This document shows positions 22,641-35,921 of a DNA stretch of 64,000 bases, in pieces. Position numbers and translations under genes: made by a program. Within the stretch, counting starts at the first letter, position 1. Each line of letters starts with the position of its first letter. The stretch is from NCBI GenBank assembly GCA_035235625.1, contig CP141143.1:39045178-39109177 (forward strand), in the 5' to 3' direction. The notes beneath the pieces were generated by a model. The model saw nothing but the letters and a program-made list of their open reading frames with translations, did not search any database and had not been told where the DNA came from. The stretch is from Saururus chinensis. Its lineage: Eukaryota > Streptophyta > Magnoliopsida > Piperales > Saururaceae.

Positions 22641-24730
22641 ATCGTGTCAATTCATAATTAAAAGGGGGCCAAGATCAACTATGTACAAAAGAGTAACTTT
22701 TTATTAATTTACATAATTACAAAAATTTGCAAAATATACAGAACAAGGATCAACATCCCTTAACAAAATCAAAGTAGCGCAAATGTATATCAATATTACT
22801 TATCAAAAGAACTTGACAAGATAAATCCGAAGCGTAGACTTTCGTAGTTCTATGAGTTATCTTCATTAACATCATCAATTCTTCTTTCATACAGGGTCGG
22901 TGAGTATAATTATACTAAGTAAATAGGATTAAATTATATTAGCATGCTATAACATAAAGCATAATTAAAAACACAAAAAACATTCTTCTAATAATTTATA
23001 TAATTAATATTCAAAAGTCAACTTTAAATAACTCAAAATATCTTTGTCAACTAAAGGAATCCAAATGTATTTCTTTTACAAAAAGTTAGATAAAAAAGTC
23101 CCTCAAAGAATCCAATAAAATTGGATAAACCATTCGTAATAAAAAAACCGATAAATCTATCAAAATTGGATAAATCATCATTCACATAATGTCCTTGATA
23201 CTGAAGCGACTTACACTTGTGCTCGTGGGGTAACATGATTAGAATGAAAGAGATCTTCCCACTTCATGAGAATGCCATATGGCTTAATAGGTGGTACCTA
23301 AGAGTCACAAATTTGATAGCTTTTGGGCTTTATACCAAATAGCTACCCTTTAAAACCGATGATAGTTTTTGGGTTTTATACCAAATAACTACCATTCAAA
23401 TAGGATCAAAATTATTCGTAATATCATTTAAATAATAATAATATTTTAAAATCCGTATCACGATGAAATCCCACTAAGAGGAGTACAAGACACTATTATT
23501 TTAGCGTTTGTCAACCCCTAATAAATATTATCTTTTTTGAAATAATCTTTTATGAATAAAATACAAAATTTGTATGGCCTAGTTGTAGCAAGGAATTAGA
23601 GTTTAAAGCCACCTATATTTGTTCTTGAATTTGACCAGAGTGACGGCTGGCGGTTGGGGCCTTATCTTGTTCATGGGTTTAAGAGCGGCATGTGGAACCT
23701 CCCCTTGTGTTGGGACAAAATTTCAATCCAGGCTTAAAAGCGGTGGACAGAAACTGCCCTTGTGCTGGGATAAATTCTCCTTCCTGACCCAAAGTGGTGG
23801 ACAAAGTCTCCCTTTCTACTGAGATGTTCCCTCCATTCGGCCTGAAAGCAGTGGATAGAGCCTCCCCTTACCCAGGGTTGTTTCCCCCTTTTAGAGTACT
23901 AACTCATAAAATTGACCCCTCTACAATGTAGAGTGCCCTCAAATTAGATAGGATGGGTTTTTGAACGGACATAATCGGGCGAGAAACGACTTAAAAATGG
24001 GAGGCAATAGTTTTTTAGACGGGTGGAAATTAAAAGAGGAGAGGAGAAATGATGTGAAGGAAAACCATTCCCCTCCTCCCCCTTCTATACACCTTTGGCA
24101 CCGTTGGATGTAGCATTGATGCATGTGCAACATGTGCTTTAGCCCTAATACACGCAGGCCATGGCAAGCCATGGCCTGCAGCATGGCGTCAATAGTGCTG
24201 GTGAAATTATAATTATTATTTTATTAAAATTTGTCGTTTCTTCCAAAATAAAATTTAAAACTTCAAACAAGCATAACCCTTTACCCAAACTCAAAATCGT
24301 TCATTCTTGGTACCGTTGCACTCGTATCAATAGCCCTCCGAAATAAGACCATGTAAGGGTATCTTATATTGTAAAATTAAAATAGGCCCTTCCCACAACA
24401 TGCTTCTCGAGGCCATAATCTACGATCACAGTGTCTAATTTACCCATTCTTAGGCTCGATACATTCATCTGTTAGAGCCCAACAAACAACCTTAAGTCTC
24501 TTTCGAACAAGTAGAACTCAAAGTAGTTCAAAATTAAGAAAAACTTTTGTTGGGCCCAAAACTTGCTTATGGGCCCAAACGATCAAATTTTTAAAACTTG
24601 AAAATTCCAAAGCGTTATAGCCGTGGATAGTGGATTTTGCTACGCAGATTTTACTATCCCATTTTGTTGTGATTACTTTTGGCATTTCTTAAGCCTTAGG
24701 ACAACAACTCGCTCGCGATGTCTTTTACCA
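22641..24730. mobile_element. LTR-like sequence with ~60-bp tandem units, diverged
   Basis: AT-rich sequence followed at about 23640-23880 by four imperfect ~60-bp units of the type GTGGACAGAAACTGCCCTTG. After them comes TTGACCCCTCTACAATGTAGAG and CAAATTAGATAGG. The same succession, with better-preserved units, occurs inside the TGTAACA-type LTRs at 56716-58195 and, inverted, at 60444-62448, so this is probably a diverged relative. Its ends are not visible to me. A short perfect-stem palindrome (CAGGCCATGGC..GCCATGGCCTG) lies at about 24157-24180, and two ~52-bp direct copies of GGGTTTTATACCAAATAACTACC-like sequence lie at 23312-23395. Confidence 0.5.
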
Positions 24731-24734
24731 CCAA

Positions 24735-27144
24735 CTCCACCACTGCCACCGTCATATGCTCACCATAGAAGTCTCATGGATTATGAGGTAGGGGACGTAA
24801 TTTTATAATAGCATGTTTTAAATGTTTAGTAGCATGCTGGGAATATATGATTCGATGCTTTGGATGCTTGATGATGATTCAATTGCATGTTAAGAGGGAA
24901 ATATAATAAAATATAGTATATTTAATCGTGCAAATGAAGGGCATGTAAGCCCTGAGTATATGTTATGTATGTGGAATATGTATGCGTGCTAGTGATGGCT
25001 AGCGAGTATGTTAGTATGCTATGTGTTGAATAATGAGTATGTGATGACAAGTATGATGAAGTATGTGTATGGAATACAAATTTGTGATGGAGATATGGAT
25101 GTATGATGGGTATGCTCATATGTGAAGGATATGTGGATGTGTGTGGGGCAACTGTATGTGTAATGGACAGTGAGTGGTGGCAGAGGGTTTTACGTGGATT
25201 TTAATGTCGATATGTAATTATATGTTGGATAACAGAGGGTGTATGAATTGACGGGCAAGGATCGGTTTGGATTGGAGCGCATGTTGGGGGTTCAGTAAGT
25301 AAACAAACGTAGGGTTTGGGGGTGGTATGGAGGAATGCTAGATACTATGTTTTCACAATATAATTGTATACACATAATGTATGTAGTATGAATTGAAGTG
25401 TAAGAACAATAAATAAGATTCTAGTAAGAGTTGATGACTGAGTTTGGATCAAGGGAGCTTAGTGTGATGACTTATGAGTAAGATGATTTGACCATAAGGT
25501 GGACAACGGAGAATGTATGGATATGTCATATGGCGAGAGTATGATTATGGGATGATTATGGGATGGATGGGTTAAGCGAAGTGTGCTGCCTTGATGGAGT
25601 AGAGTTTTGGAATAATTTCAGCTTCGGATTGGTTAGTGGAGGATTGTAAGACAAAAGGATTTCTTGGCATAATTGTACTTGCATACTTAAGTAAATTAAA
25701 CTTGAATCGTAAGCAAAACTAATTTGATAACTTTGTGAATTTGTGACCCTAAGGTCAATAGATTGAGTTGTGTCTGTGCTTGCTAGTAATTGTCGGCTAG
25801 GCGTTTTTCATGTCTAGCCATAGTGTTATCCTGTGAGATGTTGTCTTATTGTTGTATTTAAGCCTAAATGTCTAGATACCCTATTGAGAGCATTGATGTT
25901 TTGTCAGTCTTGTCTTGGTGGTGTGAGCATTGTAAGTTTCTACCCTTAGTTGGCATTGTATGATTCTTTGCCTATTGATGGCATTGTATGATTCCGCCCA
26001 TATGTAGCATTGTAAGATTTCTACACAAAAGAGGCACCGTATGATTTCTACCCTTACTTGGCATTATATGGCCCTAGAGTGTGGACATTTGCACGCTCAG
26101 GTAAGTAGTATCATGGATCTACTCTTACATGTTTGATCTAGTGCCCCATGAGCATAGGTGTGCCTTACTTTTGGAAAAGTCTATGATGTCTAGTATTCCC
26201 TAGAGGTTAAGGTGATGCCCCAGTGACATTTCTTTCCTTTGATGTTTGAGCTAATTAAATAGTAATGAGCTCCAGTTGTCAATAGTAAGTATAATATTCT
26301 AAGTAAGAGTAAGTTTGTACTTGTAAGTTTCTAAGCAGGATTGTAAGTGTAAGCTTCCAAGTAAGACTGTATGTATAAGACATTGAGTAAGACGTGAGTA
26401 AGACTGTAAGCGTAAGGATAGAATTTGATGGTACAAGTAAGGGTATGTGTATGTATGGTAAGTTAGTATGTTTTTACTTGGATATGCTATTTGATGAGAT
26501 TTTGAAAAATATGTTATGCTTGCTTCTTGCAAAAATTGCATGAGCACATCTGTGTATGGACTTACATAGTTTACTATTTAGAACTCCCCTAATGAGTATG
26601 AAAATACTCATTTCCCCTCATTTTAACCCCGATGTTTGGGAGGCTTTTGCAGGTATTTTATTAAGTGCTCATGGAGATAGACTTTTGCTTTGGGTTGTGG
26701 ACCTATCTTTCTGGATTCATGTATGACTTCGACTCATTCTAGTTTATAGAATTTGACCACGACTTGTCAAAAATGGTATGAATCTTATGTATTGGGTGAG
26801 ATAAAGTTGATTATGTTTGTATCTAGACTTGTTTATTGGATTCTAGCTTTGGACTCTTGTGGGATTGTACTTGGAGATGCCTGAGATGTATTTATGATGA
26901 AGCCCATGACCATGATAAGTTATTTTATATATTTTGTTTTTGAATAATGCTTGAGAATGTTGGTTTGGCCATATGATGATATAGAATAAAAATTTATGCA
27001 GGAAAATGGATGTATGATGTTTTAGATTTATAAAAATTGTTTTCATAGGTTTCAAATTTTGTTAATTTCCCAATTTACAACCATTATATTGCAATGCTTT
27101 TGGTAAATTTAAAGAAAATGTTCATAAAAATCTTAGGTGTTACA
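24735..27144 (+). mobile_element. LTR-like element half, homologous to the 4.2-kb element at 47215-51455
   Basis: From CTCATGGATTATGAGG near 24772 to GGTGTTACA at 27144 the sequence matches the reverse strand of about 49640 down to 47215. It includes ~33-bp units with GGCATTGTATGATT at about 25930-26080 and a GTAAGT-rich stretch at 26290-26420. The GTTACA terminus is shared, so 27144 is probably a true element end. The other end is not found and may be truncated. No coding domain was seen. Confidence 0.7.
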
Positions 27145-27701
27145 GAAGCTAGATTTTCTCTTCATACTACAAGGAAAAATACTATTAGAAACACTTTTGA
27201 ACATCACTAATAGTAATAAAAGTGTCGCAAATGACTATTAGCAATGCTTAAAAAGTTCTAGTAAATGCGTCATAAAAAGTCCTCTTGCAACTGCTCATTT
27301 TCAACGCATATGAAAAAGCGTTGCTAATAGTATTTCTATTAGCGACAATATTTTGTGTGGCTAGTATTATATTTTTTACGACTCTTTAGAAAGCGTTGCT
27401 AATAGTATATTAATAGCGGCACTTTATAAAACATCACTACAATAGAAAATTATTTAAAGAATAACCTTATTAGTGACTCTTTTTTGTGCATCGGTAATAA
27501 GAATTAAATATTTAAAAAATAATTTATAAAATATTGAAAAATTAAATAAAATAATAAAAACCTGTATTAGTGACACTTTAAAAAAATTAGAAAAAATAAT
27601 AAAAACTTTATTAGAGACGCTTTTAAAAGGGACTCTAATAAGAAAAATTAAAAAACCCTTGTTAGTGACATTTTTCAAAGCGTCCCTAATTACAATTTTT
27701 T

Positions 27702-28341
27702 TTAAAATAATGAAAGCGGGAGAGGCGCCGAACTCTGACAGGGTTGGGGAGGGGGAAGCAAGGGGAGAGGGGCTGCACCAAAATCTGGTGGTGTTCTTCT
27801 ACTCCTCTTGCTACGGGGGGGGGAGGCGACAATAGAAGGGGAAGGAGGGATGGGGAAAAACAGGGGGGGGGGTGGCAATGGGGAAGTGGGTAGCAAGGGA
27901 GGGTGGGCAGGTAGCTTCGGAGTTGGGGGTGGGGGTAGTGAAAGGAGGGAAAACATGGGAGGGGGTGGGGAGGGTGGTCCAGAAGTAGGTGATGGAGCCG
28001 GATTTGGCACCCCTCCACCTCCGACATTGGAGTGCGCAAGGGGGAGGGGAGTAGAGGAAAGGGGGAGGAGAGTGATGGGGAAGGGGGAGCCTGGAGAAAA
28101 AGAGGGGGAGGCACGCCAAAGGGTGTCTCGACAGGCAGCAATAGCTGGGCCGGTGTTTATCTTCTCCTCCAGTGTCGAATTCCACTTGGAGCAACAAGTG
28201 GGGGGGAGGAGGGAACCTGCCAAGGGGGGTTATGTAACCGCGGGAGAAATTTTATTTGCGGGTGCGAGATTCTCTAGTTACATTTGCGATGCTTCTTTAA
28301 AAGGGTCGCAAATAAATCTACGAGTGAAATTTTGCCCATAG
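27702..28341 (-). other. G-rich core of the CACTA-like element, possible captured fragment
   Basis: Long open frames run on both strands (- 27702-28223, 173 codons, proline-rich; + 27808-28341, glycine-rich). That is what skewed composition gives, so I do not call a gene. The sharp change in base composition at both edges could reflect capture of foreign sequence by the element. Confidence 0.4.
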
Positions 28342-28439
28342 TTGTTTTTTGCAACACTTAATTAGAAGAGTTGCAAAAAGTAGCCTATTTGCAACGCTTC
28401 TAACAAAGCATCATCAATAATATAATTTTTTTTAAATAT

Positions 28440-28680
28440 TTATTCTATTTCCTCTCTTCTCTTTGCATTCTACTCTATGTGCTTTGTCCCCTCTCATTCT
28501 TCTGTCTTATCTCCTCTCTCTCTCTCATTCACTCACACCTCTTTGCTCTCTCTTATATCTCTCTTCCACTCCTCTCTTTTCTCTTTCTATCTTTGTCTCT
28601 CTCCTTCCTTGTTTCTCTCTTCTCTAGCTCATGCGCGTCAGCGTAATGCCCGGCTATTAAGAGGAGAGAGGAGAAAGTAG
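28440..28680 (+). repeat. CT-rich low-complexity tract in the CACTA-like element
   Basis: Dense TCTCTCTTCTCT-type sequence followed at about 28684-28740 by AT-only DNA with a TATATATATAT run. The 67-codon open frame in it is compositional. Confidence 0.7.
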
Positions 28681-29216
28681 GGCAATTTAATTTAATTTAA
28701 TTTTTTATGTATTTATTTAATATATATATATATTATACTTTAAATAATAAATATTAAATAAAATAGTACAAAATTTGTTTATTAAAAACTTATTTTATTT
28801 GCAACTTTTTTTTAAAGTGTTGCAAATAGTAATTTTATAAAAAAACTTATTTTATTTGCGACACTTTTTTGGAAGTGGCACAAATAGTACCACTATTTGT
28901 GGAGCTTAAAAAAAGGGTTTCAACTAGTATAATTTTTTTCAAGCTTATTTTATTTGTAAAACTTTTTTGACTAATTTATTTTTAAAAATACTTATTTTAT
29001 TTGCTATGTTTATTATTAAGCATAGTAAATAGTGGTACTATTTGCGACGCTAGATAAAAAACATTGCAAATAGATTTCCTATTTGTGAAGCTTAGGATAA
29101 AGCATCGCAAAAAGTTTTTTTTTTGTGACACATTTTTAAGTGTCCTAAAGTAATTAACAATACTTTTTGTCCCGATGCTAATAAAAGAATCACTAGGAGT
29201 CTTTTTTGTTGTAATA

Positions 29217-29744
29217 ACATCACATATATTAGAGTACGTAATTCATTACTCACTTCAAAAGATAATCTTTCGATGAAATGGACATATGAGGCAATGATAA
29301 AAACATTTATTCAAAATTAACTTAAGGACATTATAATAAAGTCATATATATTAATTTCAAAAGACAAGCTATGTAAGTATTTATGCCTTAAGAAAGTACA
29401 AAACCCCTATCTAATTCTCCATGCGAGTTCAATGGTGATAAACAAAACTCTTCCCACTTGGGAGAAGATTTTCACCTTTTAAAGACCTGAACTCCTTAAA
29501 ATCACCCTCCAATCTCATAGAGTGCACTCGAATCATGAACAAATGCCTCTTGATTGACCCAAATTAGACAAAATGAGCTCGGAATGTGAACAAAATGTTG
29601 GAAGGGGGATATCCCTTTATATAGGGTTGGCGCGCTGCCAGGAAGGCAATATGATACACAAATACCAGTCACAAGGCATGCATTGATGGATAGTGTAGGG
29701 TGCACATATCGCATGTGGCAGAGTATCTCACATGTGTAAATACA
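29217..29744. other. Diverged LTR-related sequence
   Basis: About 29440-29600 shares the order TCTTCCCACTTGGGAGAAG, ATAGAGTGCACTCGAATC and TTGACCCAAATTAGAC with the region downstream of the ~60-bp units in the TGTAACA-type LTRs. I treat it as an old fragment of that group. The remainder is AT-rich and unassigned. Confidence 0.4.
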
Positions 29745-31010
29745 TGAGGTATATGTATTGTAATTGGCTAATTTCGATGATCAGAATAATGCCTAAACTT
29801 CATATATGTTTTAGTTTTAAGAGTTTGACTAGATGTAGTTTTGGTTGAGTCAAAATTTGAATTGATTGACTTGAAAAATAGGAGTAGATGTGTTCTTAAA
29901 GTTTCAGGATGAAGACTAAGCTATGTGTTAAAGGTAAAAGGTTTATTTTCCACACTCACATACACAAATCACTTAGTTTTATTTAAGAATAATTAATCTA
30001 AGTGATTTTGAAAGTTTAAGGCAAAATTAGGGTAAAATTTAAAAATAATATGCATGAATCGATCACTACAAATTACACTGATTACATCGATTGAACGACC
30101 CTTGAATCAAACTATGCAAATTTTGGTCACGAGTTAATCGATCAATCGACATATGCGATATATCTATCGATTGAAGAGTTTTACTTTAATTACAACATTG
30201 ACTGATCACTCACTATCTATCTAACTTACCGAGTTTAAGCATTCCGAGAAAGAGTTCTTTCCTAAATGAAATCGATGACCTAAACCGACTTAATGGACTC
30301 TACATGGGCCAGGTAAGCATGAAATTGAAGAGATGAAGACCTAGAATTTGAGAGAGAAAATAGGAGAAGTCTTTTTGCTATTGTTTTCCTAAGAGATCAT
30401 TATTATGCTTAAGAGTTTAGTTGTAATGGTGATTGTTTGAGTGAGTACACACACTATTAATAGAGAGTTTTCACACACAAACACTTGAGAAGAGAGTCTA
30501 CCAAGTTCAATGGGAGATTAAAGACTCTAGGCTAAAGTCATAATCAAGAGGAATTTGATTGTAGATGCCAGAAGAAGATGAAGAAAAAGCATGAAGCGAG
30601 AAAGCTTCAAGACTTGAGGAGAGAAAACTTGAAGGCCAACAACAAATGAAAAGTGAGATATAAACAAATGAGGAATTTGTGTTATAGAGTCTTCACAAGA
30701 GGTTGGTTGTTTGCTTGTGTCATTTAAGATATTTCTTACTAGTGCGTTATTAGGCCAAGAGTGGGTCCGTAGTTTTTTATACTAGTCGGGGTTTTTCACG
30801 TAAAATTTTTGAGTTCTTGTATGATTTGTGGTTTGATTGATGATTAAATAATTATAAATGCGTGTAGAGAATTGGTCTTTTTTGTTTCCGCTTCATAAAC
30901 AAATTCTTGTACAAAGGGGTTAAAACTCTTAATTTCGTACTTATCAAAGCACTAAGGTTAGGAGCAATCTTATTATATGCTAGATTGATTAGACAAATAT
31001 TAAACTTTGA
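29745..31010 (+). mobile_element. Sirevirus-like copia LTR, copy A
   Basis: It starts TGAGGTATATGTATTGTAATTGGC and aligns with copies B (42620-43895), C (46266-51758, inverted) and D (52500-53806, inverted). A cluster of ATCGATC / TCGATTG motifs lies at 30055-30180, where the other copies also have it. The 3' boundary is near ACAAATATTAAACTTTG, about 31000-31010, and is approximate. No exact flanking duplication was found, so solo versus truncated is undecided. Confidence 0.7.
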
Positions 31011-31985
31011 GCCTGCACACTCCTTGTGGTGTTCCCTGACCTACTATTTTTATTTTTATTTTTTTATTCTTTTATCTTTGAAAGGGTGTATCTTTCTACC
31101 CCCGAACTTAGATTTGCGCACTCTTAGTACTATTAAACCCGTATCGACGAGACCTAATATACAAGTCCACTATTGGTTAGTTATCTCACATTTTTTAAGT
31201 GGGACCCACCCATATGACAAGCTTCTTAAGGCCATAACTTAAGATCTTGATGTTTGATTTAAGCGTTCTTGGGCTTGTTATGCTCAGCACTTAGAGCTAT
31301 AACAACATTCTAAACATTTACAATATATTTTTCAGACATAGTAGTTCAAACACCAAAGTTGTTATAGGCGAAAAAGAGCAAATGAAGAAGAGGAGGCCCC
31401 CAACCAATGCTGGTAGATTGTGCTAGAGAAGGAGGGGTAGATTAGAGTAGACTCAAGAAAGAAATCAATTATATATTGTGGGGTACATGAGAGATTTTAA
31501 AGAGTTTAGCAGGGGTAAATGAGAAACAAGGTACTAAGGAGTTATTGGGGAGAATATAGATGTAAGAATCAATTGTGTAAGTCCTGTAGAACTTAGAAAA
31601 AAGAGTAATGTTACAACGAGTCACTGACATCAAGGTTTAATAATAGTATTGACTATTATTGATATAAATACATCAATGACATGCTCGGTACACAACAAAA
31701 CGAACAAAACCTCTTATATGCAAAATCATATTGAAATTAATAAAATATCCTTATAACCCTTCTTTAAATAAAGCAAAAAAACATGAGAAGCGACTGTCAA
31801 AGTCACGCTTATGTCTACAAGGAAGAGTTACTATATATTTTAAAAATAAAATTGATTGATATATATATTATTTATTTCCAATGTTACCAATAACTCATGC
31901 CAACAACCTCCCCCGGCCAATTAGTGCAAAAAACAAGTTCACGGAGATTGGATATCCGAGAATCTTTTTGCCATAGTCTTCCCTC
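31011..31985. other. Unassigned AT-rich spacer
   Basis: No domain, terminal repeat or RNA gene is visible. It lies between the Sirevirus-like LTR copy A and a DUF4283-like fragment. Confidence 0.5.
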
Positions 31986-31989
31986 TGGA

Positions 31990-32560
31990 GCCTATGCCGC
32001 CGGGGCCAATGAGGCCTCATCGTTTGACCTCAACTGGGCCAACCTTTTTTCTGCAGCGTCTCCCTCCACCTCTTCCGCATTTCCAAGTGTTGTTCAATCA
32101 AACATTTGACACGATCTTAAAATTCTTTTGGAACGTGAAGCTTTGCATTGCTAGCATACGCTTGTGGGGTACGTCCTTGGTAGACGCCCCTACTCTGCAT
32201 GGTTAAAGAATGCATTGACACAGGTTTGGAAAACAACATTCCCTTTTGAGATGAAATCTCTATCCCAAGGGATCTTCTTTTTCAAATTTGCATTGCAAGA
32301 GGAATGTGATAAGGTGTTGAATGCTATGTGGAATGTAGGAACTTGTCCAATCATTCTCTGTCAATGGCACCCGAACATGAAGCCGGTTGACAGATTATTT
32401 GAAGCATTCCGATTTGATACGCCTTCCTGAACTTCCTGTGCAATACTTTGTTCCGGAAAGTCTAGGCCGCGTTCTAAGTTTATTGGGTATTCTTCTGCGT
32501 ACTGATTCAATGACTGCATATTTGAGCATGTGTAGCGATTACATCTTATTTTAAGTTTTC
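31990..32560 (+). pseudogene. DUF4283-like fragment, probably from a LINE ORF1 or a related element
   Basis: The stretch at about 32215-32390 reads WKTTFPFEMKSLSQGIFFFK and onward with CDKVLNAMW and IILCQWHP. In a shifted frame at about 32400-32530, LPELPVQYFVPESLGRVLSL follows. This matches the plant DUF4283 pattern (F-x-F-x(n)-VL-x-x-x-W, a W-x-P block, LP-x-LP, and L-x-x-x-G). DUF4283 is typical of L1-type ORF1 proteins and of retroelement-derived genes. At least one frame change (near 32425) and several stops make it non-coding now. No LINE reverse transcriptase is seen nearby, so its parent is uncertain. Confidence 0.6.
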
Positions 32561-34254
32561 AGAAGTTATTATAGTGAACTGCAAAGACAAGTCTTCTTTC
32601 CCACAACGGATTTGAGTATGATTTGAAAACAAATCACTGTACAAAATGTTTTACATTCAATCATGTGGCTAATGTGTGTCCAATGCAGTTTGAACGATGG
32701 GAGGTTCCTGGTTCCGATTAGCAAGGTGTTCATGGGTCCTCCATCAATGAAGCTTCGGAGCCGATAGGAGGCATAGTTTGAGGTCCACAATCTTCCAGGT
32801 AGTGTGCAGTCAAACGGTGTACAGATGGAGGGTGGAATGTTGAAATTGATTCATTTATTTCTTTACCCTTCAGCCTAACTAATGCGCTGATATCATTCAT
32901 GGACTTAATGAATAATCTTTAGGCCGTACTTGGATCAATTTGTAATTATCTTCATAGATGACATCTTGATTTACTCGGCCAGCAAGGAAAAGAACGAAGA
33001 GCATCTAAGGATCGTTTTGCAGACTTTGCAGGATCACCAACTCTATGCAAAGTTTGATAAGTACGAGTTCTGGTTGGAGGAGGTGGAGTTCCTTGGCCAT
33101 GTCATCTCTAAAGACAATATGGCAGTTGACCCTTCCAAGGTGGAAGTTGTGTTGAGATGAGAGCGACCCAAGAGCGCTTCCAAGGTCCACAACTTTTTAG
33201 GGCTCGCGGGGTATTACCACTGGTTCATTGAGGATTTCTCTAGCATTGCAAGCCCTATGACCAAGCTGACAAGGAAGAATGAGAAGTTTGAGTGGAGTCA
33301 AACATGTGAATAAAACTTCCAAGAGTTGAAGAAGAGGTTGACTTTAGCTCCAGTCTTAACTTTGCCTTCCGGGAGTGGTGGATATGTGGTCTATAGTGAT
33401 GCTTAACTTCGTGGTTTGAGATGTATACTCATGCAGCATGGGAGAGTGGTAGCTTATGCATTTTGTCAACTTTAAGTGCATGAGCGAAACTATCCTACTT
33501 ACGACTTGGAGTTAGCAGCCATGCTATTTGCATTAAAGATTTGGCGGCACTATCTCTATGATGAGAAGTTCAAGGTGTTCATTGACCACAAGAGCTTGTC
33601 TTTTCACCCAAAAAGACTCAAACATGAGGCAAAGAAGATGGTTAGAGTTCTTTAAGGACTATGACTTCACTATCTCAATGTATCCGCCACCATGTTAGCT
33701 TTCCCAAGATGATATACTTTCCACATCATTCGGGTGGTATGCTACAACCCCATCCTATCTCGGAGTGGAAGTGAGAGAATGTAGCTATGGACTTTATTTC
33801 CGGACTCCCGAGATTGGCGAGCGGTAACGACGACGTGTGGGTCATCGTTGATAAACTTACAAAGTCCACACACTTTACAGTAATATGGATGACTATTTCC
33901 TTGAATGTGCTGGCTGCCTTGTATGTGAAGGAGGTTGTGAGGTTGCATGGTGTCCCGGTGTCTATTGTCTCTGACCGCAATTCTCGTTTCACCTCCTAAA
34001 TTTGGCAGAGTTGCCAGAAGGCCTTGGGTATATCATTCCATCTTAGCTCAACATATCTTCCCCAGACCGGTGGCCAATCTGAGAGGACCATCTAAACACT
34101 TGAGGACATGCTTTGAGCGTGTATATTTGAGTAAAAGGCAGTTGGGAGCATCACTTACCTTTGGTAGAGTTTGCGTATAATAATAGTTATCAGGCGAGCA
34201 TTAAAATGACATCTTTTGAGGCACTCTATGGGCATCTATGTCAATATACCCTTT

Positions 34255-34689
34255 TGTTGTGGACGGTTGTCCACAATGGCCTGGGTAGCCAGTAACGGGT
34301 AGGGAGCGGTGTAGGGATGCCGGGAAAGGGGAGAGGGAGCGGCATGGCCGCCGGACAGAAAGGGGAGAAGCATGTGGACGGTTGTCCACAATGGCTTGGG
34401 TAGCCGGTAACAGGTAGGGAGCGGCGCAGGGATGCCGGGAAAGGGGAGAGGAGCGGCATGGCCGCCGAACAAAAAGGGGAGAAGCACAGAAGAAAGGGGA
34501 GAAGATAATACTCAATAATTCATTTCATAATTCAATTAGGGCGTAGCCCTTACATTTAAATAGAGTAGCTAAGTGGGCTTACTAATAAGCACCTAAGGCC
34601 CATTAGCATAATTAAAGGAAAATACTAATTACCTAAATGCCCCTTATTACATAATTACCTAATAATAGGCCCTTAGGATGTTCACAACA
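34255..34689 (-). repeat. 3' LTR of the compact element, with internal duplication
   Basis: It ends TTCACAACA on the + strand side at 34689. A ~115-bp block (34258-34372) carrying GTGGACGGTTGTCCAC is repeated directly at about 34373-34486, which makes this LTR about 100 bp longer than the other. Confidence 0.92.
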
Positions 34690-35921
34690 TTCCACCACGC
34701 TTCGCTTGCACATCACCTCGTCCTCGGGGTGACTTAAAACTCCAGGCATCGGGCCCACCAAAGCCCCACTGTGAACAACCGGTCCAAATCTGTTGATGAG
34801 ACATGTTGAATGATGGAGATAGTGGGTCATTACTCAAGAGCAATTGTGCAGAAGCCAGCACAAACATGATGGAAGTGCAGTTAATGAAACCCAAGGGCAG
34901 AGCAAAGGAGCGGCCTCGACTTGTTAGATGCAGGAAGCAAACTGTCTACACAGATCTCCAACAAGCGGGGTCATCCCAACGACTACAGAGTGCCCCAAGA
35001 CTGCCCACAGAGGGCATCAGCAGATAGCATCATGGTTGGCCCACAGCGGGTAGCAGACAGCACCATGGTAGGCCCACAAAGGGCATCGTCGCCTACAGAA
35101 GGCATATTGCTTGCACCACTCATCAATCAGCTCGCAGACAGCTGGTAACGAGCTCATCTCCGCCTTGCTCGACTTCACATACTTGACGAAGCCGAGCAAC
35201 CGCCACAGGAAGAGACCAAACACCTCAGCCAGCCCCCCTACAAGAGTCCAGAACTCGTAGCAGTGAGTATTGGCCAGCAGGAGTGTGGCAATCTGGCTCC
35301 CGGTGGGGCATAGCGTAATCATAGAGCTGACCCACTTGGGCATGAAGAAGACCTCCTTAATGCCAATGCAAACTGCAGCAGCAATGTGGTCCCCTTGCAT
35401 TCTAACTGTTTGGGAATGAAAGGAGAAGGAGAAACTCCAATCGCAGCCAGTGGAAAGCGGACCCCTATGAACTAGTGGTGCATCAGTGCAACATCCACAA
35501 GAGAAGGTTCGGTCCGTCAAAAACTGTGGATGGAGCTTCAGCGAAGTCAGATCCAAGGGAAATCCCGTGTGATCAGGATTTCTAATGCAATCCCGATGGA
35601 AGGAAGCATGATGCCTCCAGCCGGACAGATCTGCAAGGGACTGCCAAGGTGATCTTGTGCGAGCTGGTCAGCCTGTTCTCCAAAACGGCCAGTAGTTTCT
35701 CCAGCCAGGTAAAGCAAAACCCGGTTGCAACGCAAATTCCCCAAGATCAAGGCCAGGAAGTAAATCCCGGATTGTTTGCCGTTAATTAAGCTGGAGGTAG
35801 TGGCCGGATTCTGTGATGCTGAGCAGCAATCGTAAGAGTAGCCAGAAGTGATCAATTTCCCAGCGAAAATCCTGCTCAGGAAATTTGTATCAGCGAGCAG
35901 TAGAATTTCTGCCATCAAAGC

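Larger units (their letters stand above)
27165..29216. mobile_element. CACTA-like non-autonomous DNA element (~2.05 kb)
   Basis: The ends are imperfect inverted repeats: TACTACAAGGAAAAA on the left and, read inward from the right, TATTACAACAAAAAA. Both resemble the CACTACAAGAAAAA tip of CACTA elements. The subterminal 400-900 bp on both sides is packed with variants of AAAGCGTTGCTAATAG / TTTGCAACGCTTC, the short-repeat style of CACTA ends. No transposase is present. The 3-bp flanks are TCA and ACA, so the duplication is not exact. The middle (27715-28260) is strikingly G-rich on + and differs in composition from the AT-rich ends. Confidence 0.72.

Noticed and set aside
27808-28341. 177-codon glycine-rich open frame as a protein gene
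   Set aside because: G-rich DNA gives long open frames on both strands here; no start context or domain supports coding.
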